Source: Branchiostoma floridae (taxonomy: Eukaryota; Chordata; Leptocardii; Amphioxiformes; Branchiostomatidae). From it: a stretch of DNA of 64,000 bases. Made by a program: the position numbers and the translations under genes. The notes beneath the pieces were generated by a model. It made no database searches and was not told the origin of the DNA. It worked only from the letters and a program-made list of their open reading frames with translations. Each line of letters starts with the position of its first letter. Positions within the stretch are counted from its first letter, which is position 1. Below are positions 33,000 to 45,330 of the stretch, one piece after another. The DNA is taken from positions 17,328,746 to 17,392,745 of the forward strand of contig NC_049983.1 in assembly GCF_000003815.2 (NCBI RefSeq). Direction: 5' to 3'.

Positions 33000-35900
33000 T
33001 GTACATGATATCCATACCTTGGTGCAGTGTGAAAGAAAATCAATCAGCCTGTTAAACTTCTGTCTTGTGTGGAAGTGGTAATTTCAATCTCGGTACTTTA
33101 TCTGGAAGTATTTATTATCGGCGATGTTGGCTTAAGTCCTGAAAATTTAAAACCTTCACAAATTTCGCGCCAGTCACCATTTCTATTCCACATAGGCAAC
33201 TGCAATATGGAGCTAGCTGGTGAGTGGAGTTAGTTCAACCCCAATAGCCTTTCTCATAAGTTCAGAAAAAAAAACAATTCACAAATCTATCCGGTTGCCT
33301 GTGTAACTGTTATTTGCGAATCTTAATTGTAAAGTCCTTCGAATAACATGAATTCGTCTTTCGGAAGGGACTTAAAACGAGGAGGTGCCTCGAGCACGTA
33401 AATCAGCCTCATTATTCACAAATTGGGCACCTACTGGCTGAAATTTAATACAACAGATGTATTACCAGATGATTAGGACTTGATCAGATGTTGAAAGTAT
33501 TCCCACGGGGTACCGTAGGTTGCGCTTTTGCTATTTCCTTCAAGGCCTACGTCAATAGCGGCGCAATTATGGCAAATATTGCTGTACGCCGGGAGGGCGT
33601 TTTCCTTTGTCCATAGAACAGCTCCAATCTACATTTTTCCTGTCAGTACTATTATATAGTAATACATTGGAAATTCATAATTGCCGTGTCTTCATGATAT
33701 CATCAAAATCACTACGAAGGACGAATATTGTAAGATTCACAGCAAAATGCTGCAGAAACAAAGAGTGGATCAAATCCTTACATCTGCTTGAAGATGGGTC
33801 GTGCTTAGAAATCAGGTCTTTATGACAATTATAGAGGAAAACGTCAACTGATCTCAATTACCATGCGTCAGCACCTGAAGAGTGTAATGTTGGAAAATCC
33901 AGCTGCTGTCTATAAGGTGAATGCCCCTAAGTATAAAGACATAAACGAAATACTTATGGAACTTGTTGAGAATACCGACCGACGGAGACCATATACTAGA
34001 ATATCCTGCCATGTATTAAACATGGTAGAGACAAGAACTGTTAAAGCCCCCTTCACAAGAGAGCAACAATCAGCCGGAATGCCGTCGGAATGAAAATTCT
34101 TTTCTATTCTTGGCAATTCCTGGCAATTCGTAGTCTGTTCCAGAAATTCTCACTGCATTCCAGCCAATTTCCAGGTATTTTGGCTCATTCCTTCTCGTGT
34201 GAAGGGGATGTAAGGTCCATTTGGAATTCCCACTCGGAATGGCCCCGCATGTGGCACGAATTTTGCAAATACTTCAATCCGGCTGGTTCTGGTTGATTCC
34301 TGCTAATTCGGTTTCATTGTGAAGGCCCTATAACAAGGGAGGGGTCCTTCAACTTGGACAATCGCATGGGAAGTTGGATCCGTGAACATGCTCATACCTC
34401 TCGTTACCGCGCACACGTTTGGAGACATTAGTTGAGAAGCCACCACGCCACGACAAGGCTGCCTCCATGTGGTGGGAAATAACGACACAAGACACGAACA
34501 TGTTTCTTACGTCACCTTTATTGAACCAGAAAATGACAACATCTAGAGATTACAGGTCCCAATATTCCACGAGTTACATCATGACTACAGTAAGGCCGTA
34601 GGAAAAAAATCCAGCTGTGTTTCTGGCAACTCGACTGACGCTAGCAAAAACATACCGACCTAGTAGCTTCTTTTGGTCGGACGCTGAAAAGAGACAAAAG
34701 TTCCAATCGGACATCTGATTAGTGTTGAAATTTAAAACAAGCTTTTTTTTTTAAGTAAAGTTTAGTCTTTTCCATAAGCTTCTTGTATTTCGCACTCGAG
34801 ACGACAGCTTTGAGCCAGTGATGTATGTGAAGTTAACATCGTACTTCTTTCAAATGATACTTGTTCAACTTATCGATAAATTTGTGCTTGTACCGATTTC
34901 ATAAATAAAGTACATGTACATCTGCATAACCATAACATGATGTTGAAAATGCCAGTCTTTGATGCATTTCAGGTTCACATTGCTAAAATGTATTTGCCAG
35001 ATTACTTCGGCCGAAATCTAAAACATTAAAAGAATTAACAGTCCCCTTAACCTACCGAGCCTAATTTCTGTAGGACAGTAGCCAGAAACACAACTTTTTT
35101 TCCTGCTTAAATCCTTTTCTTTCCGTGAAATTGCAGGTTCATCATTGAAAACAATTTGAGAAAGCTGCATACACACAAAAAAATACAGATTATAATCAAT
35201 CTTGCGACATACACTTGCAAGAATTCAATGCTACAATGGCACTGAAGCAAATATTCCCATTGTACAACTTCCTGACACAGTAGATTTTCTACTCTCTGTA
35301 CGTAGCTGCACTAAAATAGCATGACAGTTAACATCACCTAGTACAGATACTGTAAATGCATTCAAGTTCGCAGTGGTCTTCATGTTCACGGTTCTCGTGG
35401 TTAACTTTTACACCGAGACCTCCGAACCATCGAAAACATATTTGACATGCCGTCCGCCCGCCTTCCCTCTTGTCTAAGCGCTACATGTACGTACTCTACA
35501 TTGTTCAGTACATGTATTATGATGTACATGTACATGTGCGGCACCCTTGCTATGTCCCTAGAAGTGGTTTCCTACTGGATGTAGCCTCTACCATGTCATC
35601 CTAAGGGGTACAGGGATCAGGGGAGTCCGGCTGCGCGGCCGGCAAACTCCTCTGGTAGCAAAGCTCCCCTGGCAAATTATTCTCCATACAACAGCCAGCG
35701 TAGTCAGTTAGTAGAGACTATAGTATACTGGCTGTGCGTTTCCATTATTGTAGCAGTATGTGACTACGGTACGGTGCTATCACGAGCTCCAGACCACCGC
35801 ATACACTACACCGCATCATCCAAGTAAATCATCGGGAACATAAATTTAAATGCATTTACAGTATTTAGCGTTACATCTACAAAAGTTTAACCAATACATA

Positions 35901-36010
35901 TCGATAGAATACCAGATATCGCAAGCAAAACTATTACAAGACGGATCTCTTTTTGAAAAACTCCGTGAACGAAAATTACAAGGTTCAAAGGTGTGCAGAA
36001 AATCCTCAGT
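33000..36010. other. Intergenic DNA, no gene seen
   Basis: Only short chance frames. 34040-34334 has weak terminal similarity (GCCCCCTTCACAA against TTGTGAAGGCCC) suggesting an old MITE. 35340-35420 is a fragment of the TACTGTAAATGCATTCAAG repeat also seen near 27320. Confidence 0.5.
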
Positions 36011-36016
36011 CTCCGA

Positions 36017-36173
36017 AACAGGCTCTCTGGGGCCTTTTTTCGGCTCATAATACACTTTTGCTGGCCAGTTCTTTTTGTACTGGGTCGCGCGCTGATTGCC
36101 AGCCGTCGCTGATTCATTGGCCACTGGAGAAAAAGTGTATTATGAGTCGAAAAAGGGCCCCAGAGAGCCTGTT
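36017..36173. repeat. MITE-like foldback
   Basis: Arms of about 42 bp: AACAGGCTCTCTGGGGCC and TCGGCTCATAATACACTTT on the left, near-exact complement on the right (36132-36173). The loop is about 70 bp. Confidence 0.87.
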
Positions 36174-38142
36174 ACAGAGGCTAAGTAAGTCCTGTTTCTT
36201 TTCCGTGCACAGTGCGTACTATAACGTTATATACCCATTGTATCCGGCACGCCATGCAAAGAGTAGCGTGCCAAAGCCCAGCCCGATCTCAAGTATCTAT
36301 CGTGCAGGGGTCTGGCCGGATGGGATAGGAACTCTTCTCAATTTAGTGGGCAAAAAACTCCACCAATAGAACAGCACAGGATCAGCAGGAGGTAATTACA
36401 CCCCTGTCATGATTGGTTAAACACCCCCAACTGTACTTTTTGAATCCATAACAGTGACCACTAAGTACCCGATTCGCTACTGTGATAGCCTGCTGACCAT
36501 GGTACCAACTGTGGTGTGTTGTAGCTGGCTACCTGTGGTGAGAGTGGTCATCAATCCTAGGTTCTCCTCCCTCTGATCAAGGGCCTTCGAGAACCTTTCT
36601 ACAGCCATCCTGCCAGACCCCAACACGAAAGATATATTTTGAGGTTGGGGTATGGTATCCAGGTCATGCAAAGAGTTCTATGAACATTTCCTTTCGCGAG
36701 AAGAAGATAGTCCGTTCCATGACTCTAGGCATCAACACCCCTTATGCCATGTTGATTTGATTACATGGATGACATCCTCTGGGAATCCAAATATCGATGT
36801 GAGCGTGCGAATAAACAAAAATGCCCAAAAAGGTTGCCTTCATTATGAAATGAAAGTGGTCAAAAGGTTGAACAAATGACTGAACACACAGAATATCTAG
36901 TAAACTAAACAATAGATTCATTTTGATTTCTTCTTTCACTTGTTCTTTGACCTTGTAAATTAGATTGATCTATGGCAATAGTATACGTTTTCCGATATTC
37001 ATTTCTGTAATCCACTGCATATATTTGCATAGTATGAAGCTGATGTGTACGATTTAAAGCATGGTGTTTTTTTTTTTTTAATTCTGGAAACGGCCCAAAT
37101 GCCCGCGTGGATGTCATCCATACACTAGTAATCAAATCAACATGATCTTACAAGAACTGCAGAGAAAATACTGGTACAATCGAAACTCGCTCAATAAAGA
37201 CAAATACAATGCTAAAAGTTTTCCAGCAAAAAGTTATACACGTATCAAATGTTTATACATGATATATGTATAAATACATTTATGTCACATATATTACTAG
37301 AATTTGAGCGCGGTCATTCAAACCATGATAGCCGAACCATCAGGCGTGAAGAGTTCCAACCTTATAGAACTTCGAAACCAGAGTAAGCCACACTTGTGCG
37401 AATAGGCAGTTGTTTGTAAGGCCGTTTATTTATTATTTAAGTCATTTATAAATATATATTTGGCTGTTTCTGTAAAAATAGAAAGATGGTCAAATATTCC
37501 ACATAGCTCATATTCCTCGACACAGTTTACTTTTAAACTAATATATTTTCGCATTTTGGTTATTTCGAGTGAGCATGCCTTCTTGCACGTCGGCACGTAT
37601 TCAGATCATAAATAAGAATATCTCAATGCAATTGCTTTTGCACAATTTAGAAATAATCTTCTACAATCTAAATTAATCAATACATATAAACATTTTCATC
37701 AATTAATGTGACAAAATCCCTCAATAATGGATAATAAATATATCTCTCTCTATATATATATATATACATAGATATAGTTTTACTTTTTAATTTGTTCTAT
37801 ATTTACTTGTTTGTATGTTGGGTCTGGTTCAAAATATTTTGTCCCTTTGTGTAAAAAAAAAAAACAACTTGGCGGAGCATTTACCAACACAAAGTATTCT
37901 ATATTTCACATATTCTAGTGACGCTGAAGAAGAGTGATGGATGTCACTCTCCGTTTTTTATCCATTGTAGAGATTAGATTGTATTTGAATATTGTATACT
38001 AAATTTATTAACGTTTTTTTGCAATTTGGTGAACCGTTATTTCTCGTATACGTAATGGCTCGTGACAATGCATAATGTTAATGCTACTGCTAGTGCTACT
38101 GAACAGTGTGGATCTTGTTTGTATTATTGCTGTCATCGGTGC
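36174..38142. other. Intergenic DNA, no gene seen
   Basis: AT-rich with TATATA tracts (37745-37770). No open frame with recognisable domains. 36480-36660 has mildly higher GC content but no identifiable product. Confidence 0.5.
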
Positions 38143-38264
38143 GGCTTTGGACAGAAGAGGAAAATGTGGCACTGCGCTCAAGTTTTAGTAACTTATTTCA
38201 ACAATGACACAAACAAAGTACAAACAGAAGGTAAAATCTCCCCGACCAAAGTCAGGTATCCATG
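38143..38264 (+). repeat. Duplicated 120-135-bp segment, copy 1
   Basis: GCTTTGGACAGAAGAGGAAA onward recurs almost exactly at 39838-39973, the second copy having a short insertion. A diverged inverted relative lies at about 46605-46755. Confidence 0.85.
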
Positions 38265-38354
38265 ACAGGCGACCTCAATACGAGGTGCGACCATAGAACT
38301 TTTTTTTTTCTTACTTTGGTGATCATTTTTCATTGATCATTATAGCACAATCTT

Positions 38355-38800
38355 TATTTAACGTCCTATCCGAGGGACGCCCCTTGCCGAAGCTAGGTAC
38401 TCATTTTCACCAAACCAATGGTTTTCACCTGAGTGAAGTGGGGAAAGTCGTGTAAAATTGTGACATTTTCCTTTCATACGTTTTTATCGACCGACCTTTT
38501 TCCACATGTCTGTTGGTAGAAAGGTCGGTCGATAAATCATAAAAAACGGATGAAAGGAATTCCGGAAATGGTCACGTTTTTTTCCAACCAACCTCTGCTT
38601 GTAGAGTAAGGATTAACTCCCATGAACTAAGAAGCCAATTCAAGGAGCAAACTTTGAAACGGAATTTGGGCTAATTTACACTATAGAGTATTTGGATATC
38701 ATGATTCCCAATAGCACAAAATCGTGCCCGACACGGCGGGGTTCGAACTCGGGACCTTTTGGGCCTGAGCCCAACGCGCTGCCGATTGCGCCACACGATC
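38355..38800 (-). mobile_element. tRNA-derived SINE, interrupted
   Basis: The head at 38720-38800 folds as a degraded tRNA on the minus strand: acceptor arms GATCGTG/CACGATT, a GCGC D-stem and an A-box-like TGGCGCAATCGG; the + strand shows GGTTCGAACTC for the B box. The anticodon loop would read CAG (Leu-like), but the anticodon stem is imperfect and the T loop carries an insertion. The body at 38355-38460 has the tract TAACGTCCTATCCGAGGGAC shared with the SINE piece at 50765. A hairpin (38470-38557) is inserted between. Confidence 0.65.
38470..38557. repeat. Hairpin MITE inside a SINE
   Basis: Arms CCTTTCATACG...TATCGACCGACCTT and the complement AAGGTCGGTCGATA...ATGAAAGG. Confidence 0.8.
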
Positions 38801-38920
38801 TCACGCGGTTTATAACTACTCACACCGGAAAGAACCCATTCACCCTTTTCGATAAGTGTGATGGGTTCTTTTACGTACGCAATGTGTAGCTCTCCTCAAA
38901 CACGGAACTTCATTTGATGC

Positions 38921-39330
38921 ACGATCCGAGGGACGACCCTAAAGCTAAGGGCACAATCCGCCGCACGTGCAAATACGTGCTGTCTACGTGCCAAGTCGTG
39001 GGTAATCTTTTGGGATCCGTGAGTGGTACTAGTGATTACCGCCTCCATACGAACTCGCAGGGAATCCGACGGATTTTGGAGCTCACAGACACGCCGTAGA
39101 ACTTTACGTGCAGGCAAAACTTTGTGTGCCATCGGGCTGTGCATTCGTCCCCCTTACGCGCCAGTACGGGCGACGCGCCTGCCCTGTACAGCCTGAACGT
39201 TTTCAAAAATACGTGGTGGACGTGGCCTCCCCAAAAAAACGTACGGACAAATTTCACGTACGGCGGGTTGTGCCCTTAGCTTAACAGAAGCTTGGTACAC
39301 ATTTTCACCTGAGTGAAGAAAGCCGTGTAC
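38921..39330 (-). mobile_element. SINE body fragment split by a MITE
   Basis: GATCCGAGGGACGACCCT before the MITE and GAAGCTTGGTACACATTTTC plus ACCTGAGTGAAG after it are consecutive pieces of the SINE body seen intact at 38370-38450. Confidence 0.7.
38943..39281. mobile_element. Harbinger-like MITE with TAA duplication
   Basis: Terminal inverted repeats AGCTAAGGGCACAATCCGCCG-type (about 21 bp, right end slightly diverged) enclose 339 bp. TAA flanks both ends (38940-38942 and 39282-39284), and the interrupted SINE reads across the site. A three-base T-A duplication is typical of PIF/Harbinger. No transposase frame. Confidence 0.8.
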
Positions 39331-39335
39331 CAGTC

Positions 39336-39487
39336 AGTGTGTGTGTCAGTGTGTGTGTGTATGTATGTGTGTGTGTTTGTGTGTGTGTGTGTGTATGTGT
39401 GTGTGCGTGTGTGTGTGTTTGTGTATGTGTGCGTATGTATGTGTGTGTGTGCGCGCGCGCGCGCGCGTGTGTGTGTGTGCGCGTGTG

Positions 39488-39526
<39 letters not shown>

Positions 39527-39545
39527 GTGTGTGTGTGTATGTATT
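39336..39545 (+). repeat. (GT)n microsatellite with a (GC)n island
   Basis: About 210 bp of GT repeats with interruptions and an 18-bp GC alternation in the middle. The long Cys/Val frames across it are artefacts. Confidence 0.97.
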
Positions 39546-39837
39546 ATGTGCGTCATTTCACAGCACTATGTACTTTTACATGCATATACATTTCCTTGTC
39601 TTCATGGTACATGTGTCACAGTCAAACCTGGCCTCAACTACCACTCAAGGAAAATGGTGGTGGAGGTGTGTGCTCCAGACCAATGGTTTGCTTGGAAAAA
39701 CATTATATTTAAGCAATAGACACCTTAGGTCCAAGACACATATACAAGAGATATACACAAAATAAAACCACATTGTTATATCAGAGTCTAACAAGTTTAA
39801 CAATCAGAGCCGTGTTTTTAAGATGTTTATAGTATTT

Positions 39838-39973
39838 GCTTTGGACAGAAGAGGAAAATGTGGTACTGCGCTCAAGTTTTAGTAACCTATTTCAACAATG
39901 ACACAAACAAAGTACAAACAGAAGGTAAAAGGTATAATCATTCTATCTCCCCAACCAAAGTCAGGTACCCATG
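39838..39973 (+). repeat. Duplicated 120-135-bp segment, copy 2
   Basis: Second copy of 38143-38264, same orientation, with few substitutions and an extra ~14 bases near the 3' end. Confidence 0.85.
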
Positions 39974-40240
39974 TTTAAACCTAGATGAGGCAGCAGAGGT
40001 CAGTATGACTCGGTGCAGTGAAATTTAATATGGGGGACCTGATGTAGAGGAGCAAGGGACCAGTCGCTGGCATAGACAAGCAGTTATTATCAAAACTTCA
40101 AATTGGTGTTGTTGTTTTTTTCCGCCGAGAAGTGGCATGTGACTGGAGGTGACTGGATGCACCAAATGCTAGCCAGGTTTGACTGTGATATACATGTACC
40201 TTCAGGCAAAAGCCCTCTGCACGCTGCTTGCAGAGAACAA

Positions 40241-42749
40241 TTACCACAGATCATTCATCATCCTTCGCATCTTGCGGAAAGCCCTTTTCATGGCTTTGCG
40301 GTAGACGTCGTTGCGGTAGGCGTAGACGAGGGAATCCGAAAAGGTGGAGGTCTGCATGATGATGTAGGTGATGTCTCCCCAGATGGGGGCGGAATGAGCG
40401 CTGATGCCTCCAAACNNNNNNNNNNNNNNNNNNNNNNNNNNNNNNNNNNNNNNNNNNNNNNNNNNNNNNNNNNNNNNNNNNNNNNNNNNNNNNNNNNNNN
40501 NNNNNNNNNNNNNNNTCGCATCACCAGAATGATCAGCGGAACCCACGAGGCCCACTGGACTCCGACAACGATCCCGAAGGTCTTGGCAGCTTTGAGCTTC
40601 TTCGGCAGTTGGTCAGCCTGGGCCGCCCAAGCCCGTTTCGTGTCGTGTTTCTTCTCGTTGTCCCATGCCACCTTGGAGATGAGGCCGGCAATGCAGCACA
40701 CAATGATCTGCCCGAGACCGCACAGGAACGTGGTGACGGTGCTCTCCGTGCCGCCGGGTGTGCACGGCAACAGCAGGCTCACGGGCACCGCGATGTCGGC
40801 AGCAGCCACGTCAAGCGCCCAGGTGGACACGCGCCCGACCCGTGCGATCCCGACCAGAGGCGGCACCAGGGCGACGAAGAAGCAGGCGGCCATGCCGAGA
40901 GCGAGTCGGCTGCTTGCCAGGTGCTTGGCGAAGTGGTAGGGAAACGCGATGTGCACCCAGCGGCAGAACAGCAGCCCCGCCTGCAGGTAGATGGTCAGGC
41001 AGGACAGGAAAGAGACGAGGAAAGCCTGGATCCTGCACCCGAGCCAGCCGGGAGACACGCCGTGCAACAGGCTGTGTATGGCACTTGGTGAGAACATCAG
41101 GCACTGGGCAATGTCGCAGAGGGCGAGGGCACACAGGAAAATGTTTCCCGGTTCCTGAAAGCGGTTTGTTGCTGGTAAATCAAAGTTTTAAAAAAGCTTC
41201 CTTTTTTGGCCGGAATTTATGATATACTGTACCACATCATTTGTTTAATACATGCACATTCAAATGAGGGGTTGAAATTCAAAACTAGTTTCTTCCTTTT
41301 CCTTTCATAATTAATATGTCGTTTCAATCAATATTAGAAATGAAACCGTAATGGAGAGGGACAATTTGTACCCCGACATTCTTGCTGCAAACACTAAAAC
41401 CTTATCATATATAGATAGATAGATATATAGATAGATAGATAGATATATAACCTAGAGACCACGTCTAGCAAAATAATAGACGTTAAATGAGGACAACAAC
41501 AACAACAACAACAACCTTTCAATTAGACCTAGTTCTTATATGCAAAAACATACGCTTTTCAATTATGACCGGCCGTTAGTTGTCAATTAATAAAACACAT
41601 TTAAAAGTAAAATAGCAACCATTCTCTTCTCATATCAAAACATTTGATTGTCAACGGCGGCAGACTCTGAGGAATTGGCCCTTGACTGTACTGTACTACA
41701 CCAGAGAACATATTTCAAAAGACTCGATGCTACATACATTTATATTTCGATGTCAGAACTCGCATAATGCAAAAATAGGCAAATATATCAAGGGCTGCTT
41801 TGCTATTAGAAAGAATACTGAAGCTAATGTTTAGCTTTCTTCATTCTGATACTAAAATGTATTTGAATATGTTAACTAGGATGCTAAGCTTTATCCTATA
41901 CCCCTATTTTGTACCTAATGTAATAGTTGTTGCCATACTTTGTACCATGTACAATTGTCGTGCGATAAAGTTCTTCTTTCACTAGACAGCAATTGCGCTG
42001 CGAACTCGCTGCGACCTAAATTGGATGTGTGTAGCCATTGACTTCATAACTGGAATGTCATGCGAAAGGTATGATTTCATAACTGGATTGTCATGCGAAA
42101 GGTGAAAGTATGACTGAAAAGAAAACAATGCATACAAACCGTAAAAGGGTTCGTGTTTATCAATGAACTTTGTTAAGAGCTCTGTCAAATTCTATGCCCA
42201 ATCACTGTAGTTTACACCCTAATTTGAAAGTCTCCGCGCGATTGCCGTCTAGCAGAGTGGTGGTATGGTTGACAAAGTCAGCCACAAGACATAAAAAAGC
42301 AAAGACTATGACACACCCACCTGCATGTCCTTGTCTGTCATGACGACGCCTATCAGGCAGCCGTTGCCGAAGAGTGTCCAGAGCAGGAAGCCGATGAGGA
42401 CGAGGATCAGAAGATACTTAATAGGCGGGTAGAGGCCGTACAGACCACAGTTGACTGGGTTGTAGCTCACCACTTCCTCGGTTGTGTTTCCGCTGATTGT
42501 GACGTTGGTGAATGTGAACTCGCACATGCCGACATCGCCTATGGACTTTACAAGGCTGCTGACTCCTTCTGCTGTGATGTTAGTCACGTTCTTGGCGAGG
42601 TCATAGGTCACGTTTACATGACGTGTCACAAAGTGATTGAGAATACCCCCGGCAAGTTGTTCTGTGACGTTTGCGACTTTTGTAAAAGCGCCCGCCATGG
42701 CAGACGTCAGCTTTGTGACGGCTTCAGGTGAGATGATGGGAAGCCTCAT
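40241..42749 (-). CDS. Class-A-like seven-helix GPCR, orphan, interrupted by an assembly gap
   Basis: Exon 1 (42321-42749) encodes 143 aa: an extracellular N-terminus with six N-glycosylation sequons (N27, N46, N54, N57, N82, N88), then helix 1 with FGNG (N129 as the conserved helix-1 Asn). Exon 2 (40241-41154) joins in phase 0 and supplies helix 2 (LALCD, D157), helix 3 with GCRIQ and FCRW in place of DRY, helices 4-5, a basic third loop, WASWVP for helix 6, and after the gap a helix 7 with DSLVY in place of NPxxY, then a basic tail ending MMNDLW. An in-frame TGA lies just before the chosen Met. The 100-N gap hides the end of helix 6 and loop 3, and the two sides are in different frames, so the true gap is not 100 bp. 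Ligand and subfamily are unknown. Confidence 0.83.
40416..40515. other. Assembly gap (100 N) inside GPCR exon 2
   Basis: Exactly 100 N. The frame differs on each side, which implies a nominal gap length rather than a pseudogene. Confidence 0.99.
41403..41447. repeat. (GATA)n microsatellite
   Basis: ATAGATAGATAGATA tract in the GPCR intron. Confidence 0.9.
41690..41978 (+). mobile_element. LINE 3' end fragment
   Basis: Encodes NAKIGKYIKGCFAIRKNTEA-like text as in the larger LINE copies, stops at the same place, and ends GCGATAAAGTTCTTCT. Within the GPCR intron. Confidence 0.8.
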
Positions 42750-43008
42750 AACCTCGTGTCACCTGGCGTGATCTGAATCCGTAATCTGAAATTCAGACAA
42801 GAATATGCTTCCTTTTTAGTGACACAATTGTGAGGTGAATTGAGGTTCATCATTTGTGTTGAGTAGCTCTTTCTGGTATATATACCACGAGTGCCAACCG
42901 GCAGCTGTTTTGGGATATAGTGGCATTTCGAAGCGAATGATTAAAATGTTTCTGTATTCAAGAAGATGCCGGGATGGAACCACTGTCCTCCACCCGGCTG
43001 TTTTGTTC

Positions 43009-43546
43009 ACCCTGATCAGTATCATTTCTCATCATTCTGTCAATGCAATGATTTTGGGTTTGTTTGTCTTAGTTCATATTTTCAATATTTCTTTAATGGT
43101 CAACCACTGCTGATACTGCAGGGATGAAGACTGTGAAAGCTAAACTCATGTCTCATTAACTCAGGGTTGCTGCCAGGCTCTCAATTACTTTGTTTTTTCT
43201 TTGTACTTGACCATTCCCTATCCCCTAATTATTTACCAGGACTAGCTGTGTTACAAGACCACTGTCGGTTTTGTTTTCCCACATCACCATGACAACCCTG
43301 ACGTACAAGGTTTCCGCGACTTAATGAGGAAAGTTTATGAAAGTTCACATTATCACATCAGTGAGCACACAGCATAATCATGCTGTGTGCTCACTGATCT
43401 GATAATGTGAGTGGGCGTTTAGCTGCATGTGGTAGTGAAGAGGCTACAACTCATCTAACATGGACTCGACATGAAAGTCGCGGAAACCTTGTACGTCAGG
43501 GTTGTCATGCATTTACAGAATGATGAGAAATGATACTGATCAGGGT
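43009..43546. repeat. Three-tier nested palindrome upstream of the GPCR
   Basis: Outer arms of 32 bp (43009-43040/43515-43546), middle arms of 33 bp (43289-43321/43476-43508, including GACGTACAAGGTTTCCGCGA) and an inner hairpin (43344-43410, arms GTGAGCACACAGCAT and complement). Outer and middle arms are perfect by eye. Confidence 0.88.
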
Positions 43547-43559
43547 AATTCGTTATCTC

Positions 43560-45000
43560 TTTGTTTAGGATACAGTTTTTAAGCATAAAGAAACAACAAC
43601 AGTTGACATGCTGTATTTGGCATTGATGGATTCATAGCTAACTTTATCCGAATGGTGCCAATGCCAGTGCCAATACCACCGCACAAGAAATTATATTCTT
43701 TTTTCCCTTTCTTTTGTGGTACAATTGACCCCGATAACTCAGGTCTGTAAGATTAAAGTACACGATAATGAGGTAAGTGTTTAATACCATGGGATCGGAT
43801 GCCAATGGAGAATATGACACCGATTAGTCATCGTTGACTCCAATACTTAAACGAAAGTAACAAACCATTTAGGTTTACACAATCGAATGATCTGAAACAA
43901 AGGTACTTCTACTAAACTCGACTTACAAAAATACAACGTGACAATTTCATTCTACACAGCATTCAAAGAAGGCGAACATCAGAATTGATTCCGAAGTAGA
44001 ATTTTGTACTAGTAGATATTATACATAAGTTATAGACAATCATGGCAATCATGCGCTATGTAGTCGTTATTCAAATCAATAAGCGATTAATCTTGCAATA
44101 AAGATCTTTTCCTATCAGAATTATTGCTTTTTATTGATAGAAAGTGCTAACCATGGGAACGTGTATTCCAATGGTTAGCGCCAAACAACACCGATTTCGT
44201 GAGTGACATGAAAAAAACAGGAAATAATCATGAAGCACAGAAAGCTCTGGAGACCAACTACAAGATACAGGATGTTGAGAGTCGTCGTGCAACACGCGCA
44301 AGAACACAACAGGGGAGTAATGCTGTTTTTTGTGTGAAGCTTTATTTATTAATAAAAAAACTACTGGGCCTGGACCCGGCAAACTACCTTCCTGCATGAC
44401 TCCACCCTGAAGTGCTTATATCAAAGGTCTCCGGAAAGAACTGCCACGGCTGTCTGGCTCTGAGGGTAAACTCACACCTGCCTGCTACCCCTCCCCTGGA
44501 CAGCTATAGTACCGAGTTCTGCTACTGGGCTTGAGCCGGGCCCCTAGCGACCTTGGCCAATTGAGAACATAAACCTACGGAAGCGGAAACCTTTGCCCAA
44601 AACCGCCCTGAATGGAGACTGCTTGCTGCCCAATGTGTTACTAGACACGGGAGGATCTAAGTCTAAGTAGGCCTACCGACATGCCCCGTAAACTGCCCTG
44701 CAGTGTTCTTTGCTTGCCCCGAAAATAATGTGCACAACGTAAAATTCGGGGTACAATTTGAGGCCTTTTATTTACCAAATTTCGAATCATTTTTCATTAC
44801 ATTGTAGGTGAGACCAAGTAACGTTGGGTGAGAGAGAAGGAAAAAAAAAACACGGACAATTGATCGAGGTGCGACAGTAGGTGTGCCGGTCAACTTGCTC
44901 CACTTAAACTCAGATACCCCCTTCTTTCTGTTTGAAATGCAAAGGGATTCCTCTTAAAAAGTTTTGAACATGTAAAAAAAAATATTCCGTGTTTTGAAGC
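43560..45000. other. Intergenic DNA, no gene seen
   Basis: No recognisable coding region. 44380-44720 is relatively GC-rich with several Pro/Leu-rich short frames but no identifiable product. Confidence 0.45.
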
Positions 45001-45009
45001 GCAGATATA

Positions 45010-45330
45010 GGAGGCGAGGAGACGATACCGACGAACGGCGCACATATGTGTCGTGCACGTCTCAACAGGTGGTCATACATGACGTATATATTGTCGTAGG
45101 AGCTCCGGAGGCATGATTATTTGTTTGCCATGTTTGGTTAGCAACTTGAGCGGTATTGTACGAGGCGTTAGTCAAGTGAGTTCTTTCCTCGCCTATAGGT
45201 AATTGCCACAGCGGGAATGGATGAATAGTTAGGGGATAGGGAATAATAAAAAGTAATTGAGAACCTGGCAGCAACCCAGAGTTCATAAGAAACGAGACTT
45301 GTTTAGACACTCGTCAGACACCCGCCCACA
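45010..45330 (+). repeat. Dispersed repeat shared with 57285-57790
   Basis: TTTGTTTGCCATGTTTGGTTA, CGACGAACG and ATTGCCACAGCGGGA recur in order near 57.3-57.8 kb, diverged. Part of its right side recurs inverted at 43165-43250. Confidence 0.65.

Noticed and set aside
38720-38800. tRNA-Leu-like gene
   Set aside because: Anticodon stem and T loop are defective and SINE body sequence follows; treated as a SINE head.
39313-39765. Long Cys/Val-rich open frames
   Set aside because: They are translations of a (GT)n microsatellite in several frames at once.
40758-41222. Plus-strand Arg-rich frames opposite the GPCR
   Set aside because: Antisense shadows of the GC-rich GPCR exon.
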